Assembly: GCA_902788645.1 (NCBI GenBank)
Contig: CADAKW010000003.1
Span: 1-60,413 of the forward strand
Direction: 5' to 3'
DNA length: 60,413 nucleotides
DNA from: an uncultured Lachnospiraceae bacterium
Lineage (GTDB): Bacteria > Bacillota > Clostridia > Lachnospirales > Lachnospiraceae
Shown: positions 17,094 through 26,147 of the stretch, in pieces
Layout: each line of letters starts with the position of its first letter
How positions within the stretch are numbered: the first letter of the stretch is position 1
Notes under the pieces: generated by a model
Database searches by the model: none
Told to the model about the DNA's origin: nothing
The model's input: only the letters and a program-made list of their open reading frames with translations
Program-made: the position numbers and the translations under genes

Positions 17094-18596
17094 GTTTTCA
17101 GCATCCTCTACAGAACATTCTATAAATGAGAATTTAAATACTGTCCCTTCGCCCGGCTGACTTTCTACCGAAATGTCTCCATCATGGCGAAGGGCTATTT
17201 GTTTGGCGATCATCAGCCCAAGCCCTGTTCCGTTCTGATTCTGCCGCAGCTTGGAGGTATAAAACTTTTCAAAGATATACGGCAGCTGATCCTCTGAGAT
17301 CCCAATTCCATAATCTCTGATCTCGATCATCAGGCGAACAATATCCTTCTCCGGGTGTCTCTTCAGAGAGATTTCGATCACGCCATGTTCATGGGAAAAC
17401 TTCACCGCATTGTCAACAATGATCAGAAACATCTGACGAAGCCTGTCATAATCTCCCAGGATCAGACACGGTTCATCCTCAGGCATATCCACCTCAATCT
17501 GAATCTGCTTATCCCGTCCCAGGATGCGCCCATGACGCACTACATCCCCAAATATCTGTATCAGGCTGACAGGTTCTTTTTCAATCCGGAAATCAGGATT
17601 CTGCATTTTGGAAAGGATAAAAAGATCTCCAACCAACCGCTCCATGCCCTGACATTCCTGTACCATACGCTGATAATACTCCTGCTCCTGCTGCTTTCCC
17701 GTCACAACGCCATCTGCCAGAGATTCCGAATACCCCCGCAGTACTGTGATCGGCGTCCGCAGCTCATGGGATACATTTGCAAAAAAGTCCTGACGCACCC
17801 GGTCCAGATTTTTTCTCTCCTCATTGATCTGCCGCAGCCGCCCTGCAAGTTCATCCAGCGCATTTTCCAGTTGTCCCAGCTGGGTATCCTTTTTGACGAT
17901 ATGATGTTCACTGTAATCTCCATCTACAAGGCGCAGTATGTCCCTGCGTATCCTCGCCAGTGGTCTGGATAAATATTTGGAAGCTCCCAGCGCAATGATG
18001 TAGGATATGATCAATGCCATGACCGCACTGAGGGTCAACAGATTTTTTCCCTGACGCACCCCCATCTGCTGCCGGTCAAGCATACTGACCATCATGACCG
18101 CCCCTGCTGCCTCTTCGGAATCCTTTTCTACGTAGATCGGAATCGCCGTTCGCAGGATCACCATACCATAGATCTTGTCAAAGTTGGAATTGTATGCTTT
18201 CTGTCCCTGAAATGCTTTTTGCAGCACGTCATACATCTCCGGGGTAAGGCTTCCGGTATCTGCATTTGTATAATCGCTTGCCAATGGTTTTTGGGCTTTT
18301 TCATTGCTGACGATCCATACATCGACCTCATCCGCACGCTGCAGCTCATCGATATCCGATGCATAGCGGGAAAACCTGTTGGTATTTTGATTTCTGGCCA
18401 GTTTTCCAACCTTTTTGGCGATCACAGCTCCCTGTCTGGTCAATGTATCTGTATAAGAGCGCATATAATTGGTCTCATACAGCTTCAGAAAAATAACACC
18501 GATCAGAGTCACGGTCAAAGCCAATACAACAACAAAGGACAGATAGATCCGGATAATTATGTCATTTTTGCGAAACAGACGCATTAAACGCTTCAT
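17088..18596 (-). CDS. sensor histidine kinase (HAMP, HisKA, HATPase)
   Basis: 502 residues: N-terminal helix, extracytoplasmic sensor (about 35-170), second helix, HAMP (about 200-255), HisKA with FFANVSHELRTPITVL and HATPase with N box MFLIIVDNAVKFS and G boxes DYGIGI and GTGLGL. The start at 18596 (GGAGG upstream) replaces 18650. It is the partner of the OmpR regulator whose stop lies 16 bp upstream. Its last codons overlap hemL tail to tail at TTATAA. Confidence 0.92.
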   Translation of the reverse strand: MKRLMRLFRKNDIIIRIYLSFVVVLALTVTLIGVIFLKLYETNYMRSYTDTLTRQGAVIAKKVGKLARNQNTNRFSRYASDIDELQRADEVDVWIVSNEKAQKPLASDYTNADTGSLTPEMYDVLQKAFQGQKAYNSNFDKIYGMVILRTAIPIYVEKDSEEAAGAVMMVSMLDRQQMGVRQGKNLLTLSAVMALIISYIIALGASKYLSRPLARIRRDILRLVDGDYSEHHIVKKDTQLGQLENALDELAGRLRQINEERKNLDRVRQDFFANVSHELRTPITVLRGYSESLADGVVTGKQQEQEYYQRMVQECQGMERLVGDLFILSKMQNPDFRIEKEPVSLIQIFGDVVRHGRILGRDKQIQIEVDMPEDEPCLILGDYDRLRQMFLIIVDNAVKFSHEHGVIEISLKRHPEKDIVRLMIEIRDYGIGISEDQLPYIFEKFYTSKLRQNQNGTGLGLMIAKQIALRHDGDISVESQPGEGTVFKFSFIECSVEDAENL

Positions 18597-18612
18597 CTTT
18601 CCTCCACTTTCC

Positions 18613-19311
18613 TTAATCCATATCTTCAACCTCAAATTTGTATCCCACACCCCAGATGGTCTTAATGCTCCAGTCCGGATGTTCCACTGAATCCAGCTTA
18701 GAACGAAGCCTCTTAATATGAGAATCTACCGTACGGCTGTCTCCGTAATAGTCGTACCCCCACAAACTGTCGAGAAGATTATCCCTGGTAAAAACTTTAT
18801 TGGGATGTCCTGCCAGTGTCCACATGGTTTCGATTTCTTTTTTGGTCAATGGGATCCTCTGGTCATCTACCTTAAAGGTGTACTCATCCAGATTAATATA
18901 CAGATTTTTGATGCGGATCACACCTTCCTGTTCCTTTGTTTCCTGCTGTGGAGTGATCCTCCGAAGAACCGCCCGGAGACGCGCCATAACCTCTCCCGGA
19001 CTGAATGGTTTTACAATATAATCATCCGCACCGATATCCAGACCCATGATCTTATCGTAATCTTCTCCCCGGGCAGTGATCAATATAATAGGGACACTGG
19101 ACTCCCTGCGTATCGTCCGGCAAACCTCATACCCATCCTTTAACGGCATCATCACATCCAGCAGTAACGCAAGAGGCTGATACTCCTCAAAGAGCCTTTC
19201 CGCCTCCAGTCCATCCTTTGCGATCACAGGCTGGTATCCCTCTTTCTGCACATAAGCCGCCAGAATATCTGTGATATCCTTATTATCATCTGCAATCAAT
19301 ATGTACTGCAT
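18613..19311 (-). CDS. OmpR-family response regulator
   Basis: 232 residues: receiver (1-118) with acidic DD, phosphoacceptor in LLLDVMMP and lysine in IVKPFSPGE; winged-helix output (about 135-228) with TRDNLLDSLWGY and SRTVDSHIKRLR. AAGGGAGAAAAT precedes the ATG. It is transcribed with the kinase and divergent from the Ig-like protein. Confidence 0.93.
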   Translation of the reverse strand: MQYILIADDNKDITDILAAYVQKEGYQPVIAKDGLEAERLFEEYQPLALLLDVMMPLKDGYEVCRTIRRESSVPIILITARGEDYDKIMGLDIGADDYIVKPFSPGEVMARLRAVLRRITPQQETKEQEGVIRIKNLYINLDEYTFKVDDQRIPLTKKEIETMWTLAGHPNKVFTRDNLLDSLWGYDYYGDSRTVDSHIKRLRSKLDSVEHPDWSIKTIWGVGYKFEVEDMD

Positions 19312-19532
19312 ATTTTCTCCCTTCCTGCCATAAGCATTTTCATTATGTATATATTATTTCCCGGCATTTTTGAATTATTTATACATAGTTTACCATAAAA
19401 ATAAGGAAAAATTATGGCAATTTTTCTTTTGTGATGACATGGTTTTGCCATGGATAGTCTATATTCTGTTAATGTCAAAAGAAAAATTGATGATCAATAC
19501 GCAGATTTATATTATAGAAAGGTATGATTCTC

Positions 19533-20183
19533 ATGAAGAAAAAAAGATTCCGCTATCAGGTGATTGCTTTTCTTCTGCTGTTTTCGCTTTTGGCAGATAC
19601 CACATCTGCATCAGCAAAAAGCTCCCGCAGCAAAAAGAAGGAAGCGCAGTCGCCATATTCATTAAATATGATGACAGCCAATGTGCTTTTAGATGACAGC
19701 GTCACCCTGACCGTGGACGGCATCACAGATCAGACAGTTTCCTTCAAAAGCAGCTCTAATGATACCGTTTCCGTTGAACCCGGAGAAGATGGTATCAGCT
19801 GCAAATGCACCGGAACAGGTGTAGGACGTGCTACCATAACGGTAAAGATCAAGGAGAAGGGTTTTCTGTTTTTTAATAATACGGCAACCCAGCTGACCTG
19901 CAAGATCAACGTAACACCTAAGGCTACCAGCGTGCAGTTTAACCGCCAGCAGATCCGCATGTCACCCAATACCCGAAAGAGGGTTAAGATCACTCTGCGT
20001 CCAAGTATCACGGCAGAAATCCCCGTGTTTTCGTCCTCTGACCCCAAGATTGCCAGAGTCAATGCCGCTCAGAAAATCGTGGCAAAGTCTCCGGGAATCG
20101 CAGTGATCACAGCCACCCTGCAAAACGGTACCACCGCCTCCTGCCGTGTGATCGTTGCAGAAAAAACAGATTCCGAGGATTAA
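19533..20183 (+). CDS. secreted Ig-like (Big_2) protein
   Basis: 216 residues with a signal peptide (MKKKRFRYQ, hydrophobic core, cleavage likely after ADTTSASA). Two bacterial Ig-like domains follow (about 45-130 and 135-210), recognised by SSSNDTVSV, GTGVGRATITVKI and SSDPKIARVNA...KSPGIAVITATL. Such domains occur in surface adhesins. No sortase or LPXTG motif is present, so it may be released. Its target is unknown. Confidence 0.75.
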   Translation: MKKKRFRYQVIAFLLLFSLLADTTSASAKSSRSKKKEAQSPYSLNMMTANVLLDDSVTLTVDGITDQTVSFKSSSNDTVSVEPGEDGISCKCTGTGVGRATITVKIKEKGFLFFNNTATQLTCKINVTPKATSVQFNRQQIRMSPNTRKRVKITLRPSITAEIPVFSSSDPKIARVNAAQKIVAKSPGIAVITATLQNGTTASCRVIVAEKTDSED

Positions 20184-20195
20184 GTTTTGATCATA

Positions 20196-20230
20196 AAAAG
20201 GGCAAAACAAATGTTTTGCCCTTAATTTTT
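20196..20230. terminator. bidirectional terminator
   Basis: A 9-bp stem GGGCAAAAC/GTTTTGCCC has T-runs on both strands and serves the convergent Ig-like gene and murI. Confidence 0.8.
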
Positions 20231-20253
20231 GCCATATTTAAATACTTTCGTCC

Positions 20254-21045
20254 CTATGCACGAAAAAGAGACCGGCATAAAGCAAGCTCCTCCTCCGTAT
20301 TCCGGCTGTTATAAAATGTCACCTGCCCCTGCTCCTGCTGTGGATTTAGCAGATCGTTCTGTGCCAGACGTCTCCTCATTTCCCTTGCTGTCCCAGGACC
20401 ACCATCATAGATGGTAACATTGTCCCCAACGATTTCCTGTATCATTTTTCTCACAAAGGGATAATGGGTACATCCCAACACGATACCGTCAATGGGTTCT
20501 CTGGAAACCTCTCCCAGCAGTTCATGTAAATATGTACGCAGATCCTCTCCTTCCAGATCACCTCTCTCCACAAACTCCATGAGTCCCGGACACGGCAGAG
20601 GGACAATACGTATCTGATCCTCATAATGTGCCATCAGCTTTTGAAACTTCTCCTGGCGAATCGTCATAGGTGTTGCCATCACCACGATCCTGGCACCCGG
20701 ATTCTGCACTGCTGCCGGCTTGATCGCCGGCTCGATCCCCACCAGCGGAAGCTCCGGATACATTTTACGAAGCACAGCCACCGCCGCGCTTGTGGCTGTA
20801 TTGCATGCAACAACAATCCCCTTGGCTCCCTGCGCCATCAGTCCTTCCACATGATGGATCGTCAGCTCCCGTATTTCTTCGGTCCTCTTCGTACCGTAAG
20901 GCGCATTTACAGAGTCTCCAAAATATATAAAATCCTCATGAGGCATTACTTTCACAAGCTCCCGGAGCACGCTGATCCCACCCATACCGGAATCAAAAAC
21001 TCCGATGGGATGTTTTCTTAAATCTTCCAAATCATCTGTTTTCAT
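20254..21045 (-). CDS. murI: glutamate racemase
   Basis: 263 residues; makes D-glutamate for peptidoglycan. Both catalytic cysteines are present, in VVACNTAT and GCTHYPF, and the N-terminal motif IGVFDSGMGG is intact. The ATG at 21045 is used because homologues start shortly before IGVFDSG, though its ribosome site (AGGGTG) is weak. A short repeat shared with 54052-54093 lies just upstream (21058-21098). Confidence 0.95.
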   Translation of the reverse strand: MKTDDLEDLRKHPIGVFDSGMGGISVLRELVKVMPHEDFIYFGDSVNAPYGTKRTEEIRELTIHHVEGLMAQGAKGIVVACNTATSAAVAVLRKMYPELPLVGIEPAIKPAAVQNPGARIVVMATPMTIRQEKFQKLMAHYEDQIRIVPLPCPGLMEFVERGDLEGEDLRTYLHELLGEVSREPIDGIVLGCTHYPFVRKMIQEIVGDNVTIYDGGPGTAREMRRRLAQNDLLNPQQEQGQVTFYNSRNTEEELALCRSLFRA

Positions 21046-21057
21046 CACCCTAAACCT

Positions 21058-21098
21058 ACATTCCTTTCTCAACCCGCAAACTTTGGGCCGCAGGCACA
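21058..21098. repeat. leader repeat copy 1, upstream of murI
   Basis: About 40 nt read ACATTCCTTTC...CCGCA...CTTTG...CGCAG on the plus strand and match 54052-54093 in order and spacing. Both copies sit immediately before a minus-strand gene. Confidence 0.45.
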
Positions 21099-21123
21099 AT
21101 ATTTGTAACGCGTTTTTTTCACA

Positions 21124-21492
21124 TTACTCCTCTTCCACATGCTCCAGTCCCTGATCGATGATCGCCCGGACATGGGCATCTGCAAGGGAATAAAAAACAG
21201 ACTTTCCTTCCCTCCGGCTCCGTACCAGCTTATTCTGCTTCAAAATGCGCAGCTGGTGTGATACCGCCGACTGCGTCATATTTAACGCAGCGGCCAGATC
21301 ACACACGCACACCTCTGCTTCAAAAAGCACAAATAAGATCCTGATCCTTGTAGAATCTCCAAACACCTTAAACAGCTCCGCCAGATCATATAAAACTTCC
21401 TCCGGCGGCAGCTTCTCATTCACTATATTTAACAATTCCTGATGTACCTCAACACTGTCACAACAGTCCAATGCAATATGTTCGTGTTTCAT
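21124..21492 (-). CDS. ArsR/SmtB-family metal-sensing repressor (CadC-like)
   Basis: 122 residues with a winged helix (LNMTQSAVSHQLRILKQ recognition region) and candidate soft-metal ligands: C10-C11 near the N terminus and C62-C64 in EVCVCDLA. This matches the CadC-type Cd/Pb/Zn sensor site. It lies downstream of the Zn/Cd ATPase and probably binds the palindrome at 23836-23855. The start at 21492 gives the better protein start; an upstream GTG at 21519 is the alternative. Confidence 0.87.
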   Translation of the reverse strand: MKHEHIALDCCDSVEVHQELLNIVNEKLPPEEVLYDLAELFKVFGDSTRIRILFVLFEAEVCVCDLAAALNMTQSAVSHQLRILKQNKLVRSRREGKSVFYSLADAHVRAIIDQGLEHVEEE

Positions 21493-21560
21493 AATATACA
21501 AATCCCCCTCAGTTCCCACATATGATACAAAAGCGAAATGCTTTCGACCCTAATATCTCT

Positions 21561-21589
21561 AGTATGTAGGAATCTGAGAGGGATGTCAA
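21561..21589 (-). promoter_or_regulatory. candidate promoter of the ArsR gene
   Basis: On the minus strand TTGACA (21584-21589) and CATACT (21561-21566) are separated by 17 bp, in the gap between the ATPase and ArsR. Confidence 0.5.
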
Positions 21590-21664
21590 GACATGGTTTC
21601 TGTTCTCCACGCCCAGGTAACAGGATGCCGGGACCATATCTGCCCCGTGCATCACAATCTTCTT

Positions 21665-23536
21665 TTACAGTCTTTTTACAGACAGGGCTCTGATGGCATT
21701 CAGCACTGCAATGACCATAACTCCCACATCTGCAAAGATCGCAGCCCACATGTTGGCAATACCGAGAGCACCCAGGATCAGACAGATCACTTTAATGCCA
21801 ATGGCAAAATAAATATTTTCATAAACAATACGGATACACTTTCTGGCAATCTTGATCGCCTTGGCAATCTTCATTGGATCATCATCCATCAATACGATAT
21901 CTGCCGCCTCAATAGCAGCGTCGGAGCCCATGGCTCCCATGGCAATACCAATATCTGCTCTGGAAAGCACCGGCGCATCGTTGATACCATCGCCTACAAA
22001 AGCAAGCTTTTCCTTTTTCCCCTGCTCGCTCAAAAGCTTCTCCACGCCGCTGACCTTATCAGCCGGAAGCAATTCCGCATAATATTCGGAAAGTCCCAGC
22101 TCCTTTGCCACATGCTCCGCCACATTCTTCCGGTCACCTGTGAGCATAACTGTCTTGCGGATACCTGCTTTTTTCAATGCTTTGATTGCTGCTGCCGCTG
22201 TCGGCTTTGGCTGATCAGAGATCAGGATACTTCCTGCAAAGGTCTGATCCACCGCCACGTAAACAACAGTTCCAACTTCATTTAATTCCTTATAGGAAAC
22301 GCCAAGCTTTTTCATAAGCTTATCGTTACCAACGGATACTTCTTTTCCGTCAATCGCAGCCTTTACACCATTGCCGCTGATCTCCTCCACATCTGCAATG
22401 CGGTTCTTGTCGATCGCTTTGCCATAAGCCTTCTGCAGACTACGGCTGATAGGATGACTGGAATAGCTCTCCGCCAGTGCCGCATACTCCAACAGCTGAT
22501 CCTCGCTCATCCCCTCCGGATAAATGGAAGATACTGCAAATACACCCTGTGTCAATGTACCTGTCTTATCAAAAACAACACAGCTGGTCTGCGCCAGTGT
22601 CTCCATATAATTGGAACCCTTTACCAATACACCCGAACGGCTGGCACCTCCGATCCCGGCAAAGAAGCTGAGCGGAATACTGATAACCAGTGCACACGGA
22701 CAGCTGATAACCAGAAATGTCAATGCACGGAAGATCCACTCTCCCCAGTCCGGTGCAATATGCAGAAACAGAATACTTACCAACGGAGGAAGTACTGCCA
22801 GTGCTGCTGCACAGTAACATACGATCGGTGTATAATAATGAGCAAATTTTGAGATAAAGTTCTCGGAACGGGACTTTCTGGAGCTGGCATTTTCCACCAT
22901 ATCCAATATCTTGGAAACAGTGGACTCCCCAAACTCCTTCGTGGTCCTGATCCGTAATACACCTGTCATATTGATACAGCCACTGACGATCTCATCTCCT
23001 GCTTCCGCCTCTCTTGGAAGACTTTCTCCGGTCAATGCGCTTGTATTTAAGGTACTTTTTCCTTCAATGATCACACCATCGATCGGCACCTTCTCACCCG
23101 GCTGTACAACAATGACTTTGCCAATTTCAACTTCGTCCGGATCCACCTGCTCCAACTCACCGTTTTCTCCCTCAACATTAGCATAATCCGGCCGGATATC
23201 CATGAGCTCACTGATATTGCGACGGCTTTTGCCCACTGCATAGCTCTGGAACAGCTCTCCGATCTGATAGAAGATCATAACGGCAACGCCCTCGGTATAA
23301 TCCCCCAAAGCGATCGCTCCAATCGTTGCAACCGCCATGAGAAAATTCTCATCAAACACCTGACGGTTCATAATCCCCTTAACCGCCTTGCGAAGAATAT
23401 CATAACCGATCACCAGATAAGGAACCATAAATAAGGCAAACCGAATATATCCCTTTACCGGCAGCAATGAGATCAGCCCCACCAACGCAACCGCTATGAT
23501 AATACGGATCAACGCCTTTTTTTGTTTCTTTGTCAT
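21665..23536 (-). CDS. P1B-type Zn/Cd/Pb-exporting ATPase (CadA/ZntA type)
   Basis: 623 residues. TGES at 169-172, transmembrane CPC at 279-281, phosphorylation D323 in DKTGTLT, HP motif SHPISR, and GDGINDAP. The last helices contain MWAAIFADVGV, whose aspartate is typical of Zn/Cd pumps rather than copper pumps. No N-terminal metal-binding domain is fused; a separate HMA protein is encoded just upstream. It would export Zn, Cd or Pb across the membrane. Confidence 0.93.
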   Translation of the reverse strand: MTKKQKKALIRIIIAVALVGLISLLPVKGYIRFALFMVPYLVIGYDILRKAVKGIMNRQVFDENFLMAVATIGAIALGDYTEGVAVMIFYQIGELFQSYAVGKSRRNISELMDIRPDYANVEGENGELEQVDPDEVEIGKVIVVQPGEKVPIDGVIIEGKSTLNTSALTGESLPREAEAGDEIVSGCINMTGVLRIRTTKEFGESTVSKILDMVENASSRKSRSENFISKFAHYYTPIVCYCAAALAVLPPLVSILFLHIAPDWGEWIFRALTFLVISCPCALVISIPLSFFAGIGGASRSGVLVKGSNYMETLAQTSCVVFDKTGTLTQGVFAVSSIYPEGMSEDQLLEYAALAESYSSHPISRSLQKAYGKAIDKNRIADVEEISGNGVKAAIDGKEVSVGNDKLMKKLGVSYKELNEVGTVVYVAVDQTFAGSILISDQPKPTAAAAIKALKKAGIRKTVMLTGDRKNVAEHVAKELGLSEYYAELLPADKVSGVEKLLSEQGKKEKLAFVGDGINDAPVLSRADIGIAMGAMGSDAAIEAADIVLMDDDPMKIAKAIKIARKCIRIVYENIYFAIGIKVICLILGALGIANMWAAIFADVGVMVIAVLNAIRALSVKRL

Positions 23537-23576
23537 AGATTCACACTCCTTCCTACGGACCGCTTTTTAGCAGCGA

Positions 23577-23795
23577 TTACAGGAAGATCTCGCAGTCATC
23601 TTCTACTTTCTTGCAATTCTTTAATACATCCTGCATAACTGCCTTTGGCTCGCTGCCTTCTTCAAACTCTACAGACATCTTCAATGTCATAAAGTTTACA
23701 ACGGCATCCTTTACGCCATCTGTAGCTTTTGCAGCCTCTTCCATCTTATTTGCACAGTTCGCACAATCAACCTCAATCTTATACGTCTTCTTCAT
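23577..23795 (-). CDS. stand-alone heavy-metal-associated (HMA) carrier
   Basis: 72 residues with the HMA fold and motif DCANCANKME, the form found in Zn/Cd pumps (copper carriers usually have GMTCxxC). The tail ends in DDCEIFL, adding a possible extra ligand. It is the first gene of the efflux operon and looks like the detached N-terminal domain of the ATPase 40 bp downstream. The ATG at 23795 has AAAGGATGG upstream. Confidence 0.85.
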   Translation of the reverse strand: MKKTYKIEVDCANCANKMEEAAKATDGVKDAVVNFMTLKMSVEFEEGSEPKAVMQDVLKNCKKVEDDCEIFL

Positions 23796-23835
23796 AATGA
23801 TTTCCATCCTTTCAAATATACATGTTTTTTTCATC

Positions 23836-23855
23836 ATATGAACAATCATTCATAT
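23836..23855. promoter_or_regulatory. ArsR/SmtB-type operator
   Basis: Perfect 7-6-7 palindrome ATATGAA/TTCATAT, very like known SmtB/CzrA operators, placed between the promoter and the HMA start. Confidence 0.75.
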
Positions 23856-23865
23856 ATTTGTTTCT

Positions 23866-23893
23866 ATTGTATCAAATCTTTTTCATATGTCAA
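23866..23893 (-). promoter_or_regulatory. promoter of the metal efflux operon
   Basis: On the minus strand TTGACA (23888-23893) and TACAAT (23866-23871) are separated by 16 bp. Confidence 0.75.
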
Positions 23894-23920
23894 TACATAA
23901 AAGTAAAAAAATAAAATCCC

Positions 23921-24447
23921 CAAACTTCGCACACTGATCATTCGATCGCGCCCATAATAGTTCTTATGTCCAAAGTGTAAATATGATTTTTGCCTTAAAT
24001 TATTTGAATAACCGTGAGCAGGTGACACCAAAATTGTCTTGTCACTTACGGATTTCGAAAAGTCTAAATGCTTTGCTGTTTCGATGTTCGATAAACGTGT
24101 CTTCCCGTACTCGCCTCCGGGTGGAATTCAGGTGTTTCGTAAGGCACTTGCGCTCGCCACTACTTGCATCCTGTTTTGCAGGATGCTATGTAGTGCTGCG
24201 TAGCGCATTGTAGCGGGAGCGTGCCTGTCGAAATAACTGATTCCACTCTGGAGGCTCGGTCGTCCAGACACGTATTCATCGAAACATTGCAAAGCAAAGA
24301 CTTTTCAGAAATCCTACTGATCTGCGTCAATTTGGGTGTCACAGCTTCACAATTTTGTCAGACATCCTGAGGCAAAAATCTATATTCATTTTCTTCAGAC
24401 ATAAGAACTATTATGGGCGCATCCATCTATTAATTGTGCGAAGTTTG
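23921..24447. repeat. 527-bp foldback (long imperfect palindrome), possible MITE
   Basis: No gene lies here. The ends are a perfect 12-bp inverted repeat (CAAACTTCGCAC). Further inside, 23948-23970 and 24398-24420 pair over 23 bp without mismatch, 23985-23995 with 24370-24380 over 11 bp, and more short blocks continue to the centre, where GCATCCTG/CAGGATGC flanks a 5-base loop at 24174-24178. The centre matches the midpoint of the two ends. The whole could form one long hairpin in DNA or RNA. It may be a foldback transposon relic or a structured RNA. No transposase is present and no exact target duplication is seen. Confidence 0.8.
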
Positions 24448-24481
24448 AAATAAATCATTTTGGGACTATACATTGCATAAG

Positions 24482-24520
24482 AAAAGGGAATGTCTCATTC
24501 CTGTGGAGTGAAACATTCCC
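24482..24520 (-). terminator. intrinsic terminator after the hydrogenase
   Basis: Long stem GGGAATGT.../...ACATTCCC followed on the minus strand by TTTTCTT. Confidence 0.75.
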
Positions 24521-24546
24521 TGATATCATTTTATTGATTGTTTGAA

Positions 24547-25992
24547 TTAGCGGTGCTGCTCAAATGCACTCAGATCATAATTCTTAAGATTGCCTGTGAT
24601 ACTTCTGTCGTCTGCTTCATCGATCAGCTTATCACGGACCTTCTTGGTCTTCATTGGATCAGCATAGCCACTCGGACCGCCAACACAGCCGCCCTCGCAG
24701 ATCATACCCTCGACGAAGTCCTCCGGCAGTCTGCCTGCTTTCAGCAGAAGCATTGCTTTTTTACATTCCATGGCACCGTTGGCCTTGAATATCTTGGCAT
24801 CCACTTCCTGATCGGTCTCTTTCATATATTCCAGCACAGAAGCAGTTACACCACCTGCATTACCGTAACGCTTACCATAGGTACTTGACTCCTGATACTC
24901 GTTTGGAGCCGGCTCCAGCTCAACATCCTTTGCTTTCATAATGGCACGGATCTCACTGTAAGTAAGAACAGCATCTGCATTGCCCTCGATCTGCTGATCC
25001 ACAACCTCTGACTTCTTACCGATACATGGACCGATAAATACGGTATAGCAGTCAGGCTCCTTGGCTTTGAGCATTCTGGAGATCATACACATTGGTGAAA
25101 CCGTAGTGGAGATCAGGTCTGCCTGCTCCGGATAATGCTTACGGATCATATTTACAAATGCCGGACAGCAGGATGTGGTCTTTTTCTCACCTGCATGGTA
25201 TGCTTCCAGCCACTCCTCAGCCTCACTCTGTGTGGTCATATCTCCGCCGAGGCCAACCTCGATCATATCTGCAAAACCAACCTTCTGCAGAGCGATCTTC
25301 CAACTCTCCATGGTAATGTCAGGACCGAACTGTCCCTCTGTCGCAGGAGCTACCATACCATAGACCTTCTTGCCTGCCTTCAGCGCACCGATCACATCCA
25401 GAATAAATGTCTTGGAGCCGATGGCACCAAATGGGCATTTATGGATGCAGTGACCACAACGGATACATTTGCTCTCATCAATCACGGAAATACCAAGATC
25501 ATTGTATGTAATGGCATCTACCGGACATGCAAACTTACATGGACGCTTCAGATGAGCGATGGCATTGTAAGGACATGCCTTCGCACACATACCACACTCT
25601 TTACATTTATTGGCATCAATGTGGGAACGCTTCTCTCCCGGGCTGATGGCACCGAACTTACATGCATTCACACAAGCCTTGCCAAGACAGTTCTGACAAT
25701 TGTCCGTTACAACATAACTGGAAATCGGACAGTCTTCACATGCGGAAGAAATAACCTGAACGACATTTCCATTGTCCTCCGGACCAGGAGCTTTTCCCTC
25801 TGCCAGACGAATACGCTGACGGATAATCTCACGCTCTTTATAGACGCAGCAACGGAACTGCGGTGTTGGTCCGGGTATCATCTTACGTGGCAGGTGATCT
25901 CTTTCCTCCTCCAGAGTGCCCTCAAAGGCCAGCTTTGCCACCTCATAAAGTACATCATGCTTGATCCTAATCACATTTTCATCTGCAAACAT
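24547..25992 (-). CDS. monomeric [FeFe]-hydrogenase, group B-like
   Basis: 481 residues. The N-terminal part carries several cysteine clusters for 4Fe-4S sites (CEDC, CQNC, CKECGMCAKACP, CIRCGHCIHKCP). The H-cluster domain has L1 TSCCPAFV, L2 GPCIGKKSE and L3 EGMICEGGCVGG. L1 with CCPAF and the L2 form are those of group B enzymes, whose physiological role is less clear than the group A ferredoxin hydrogenases. No HydE/F/G maturases are in the window. The start at 25992 has AAGGAG upstream. It is transcribed alone. Confidence 0.88.
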   Translation of the reverse strand: MFADENVIRIKHDVLYEVAKLAFEGTLEEERDHLPRKMIPGPTPQFRCCVYKEREIIRQRIRLAEGKAPGPEDNGNVVQVISSACEDCPISSYVVTDNCQNCLGKACVNACKFGAISPGEKRSHIDANKCKECGMCAKACPYNAIAHLKRPCKFACPVDAITYNDLGISVIDESKCIRCGHCIHKCPFGAIGSKTFILDVIGALKAGKKVYGMVAPATEGQFGPDITMESWKIALQKVGFADMIEVGLGGDMTTQSEAEEWLEAYHAGEKKTTSCCPAFVNMIRKHYPEQADLISTTVSPMCMISRMLKAKEPDCYTVFIGPCIGKKSEVVDQQIEGNADAVLTYSEIRAIMKAKDVELEPAPNEYQESSTYGKRYGNAGGVTASVLEYMKETDQEVDAKIFKANGAMECKKAMLLLKAGRLPEDFVEGMICEGGCVGGPSGYADPMKTKKVRDKLIDEADDRSITGNLKNYDLSAFEQHR

Positions 25993-26147
25993 TTTTTCTC
26001 TCCTTATTTTGTCAGTTTGTGTACATAAATTTCTTTGTCGGATCCTTCCAGCCAAAAAATGGTCAGAATAACCCTTTGGAGATAGTATAACATATATTTG
26101 CCGATAATGAAATTATTTTTCTATAAAGTTTTTTAATTGATATTTTT

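Noticed and set aside
21665-23795. Efflux operon as a copper system (CopA/CopZ)
   Set aside because: The DCANC form of the HMA motif, the FADVG helix of the ATPase and the CVC-type ArsR point to Zn/Cd/Pb.
23905-24460. Target-site duplication at the foldback element
   Set aside because: The flanks are both AT-rich (AATAAAATC against AAATAAATC) but not an exact repeat.
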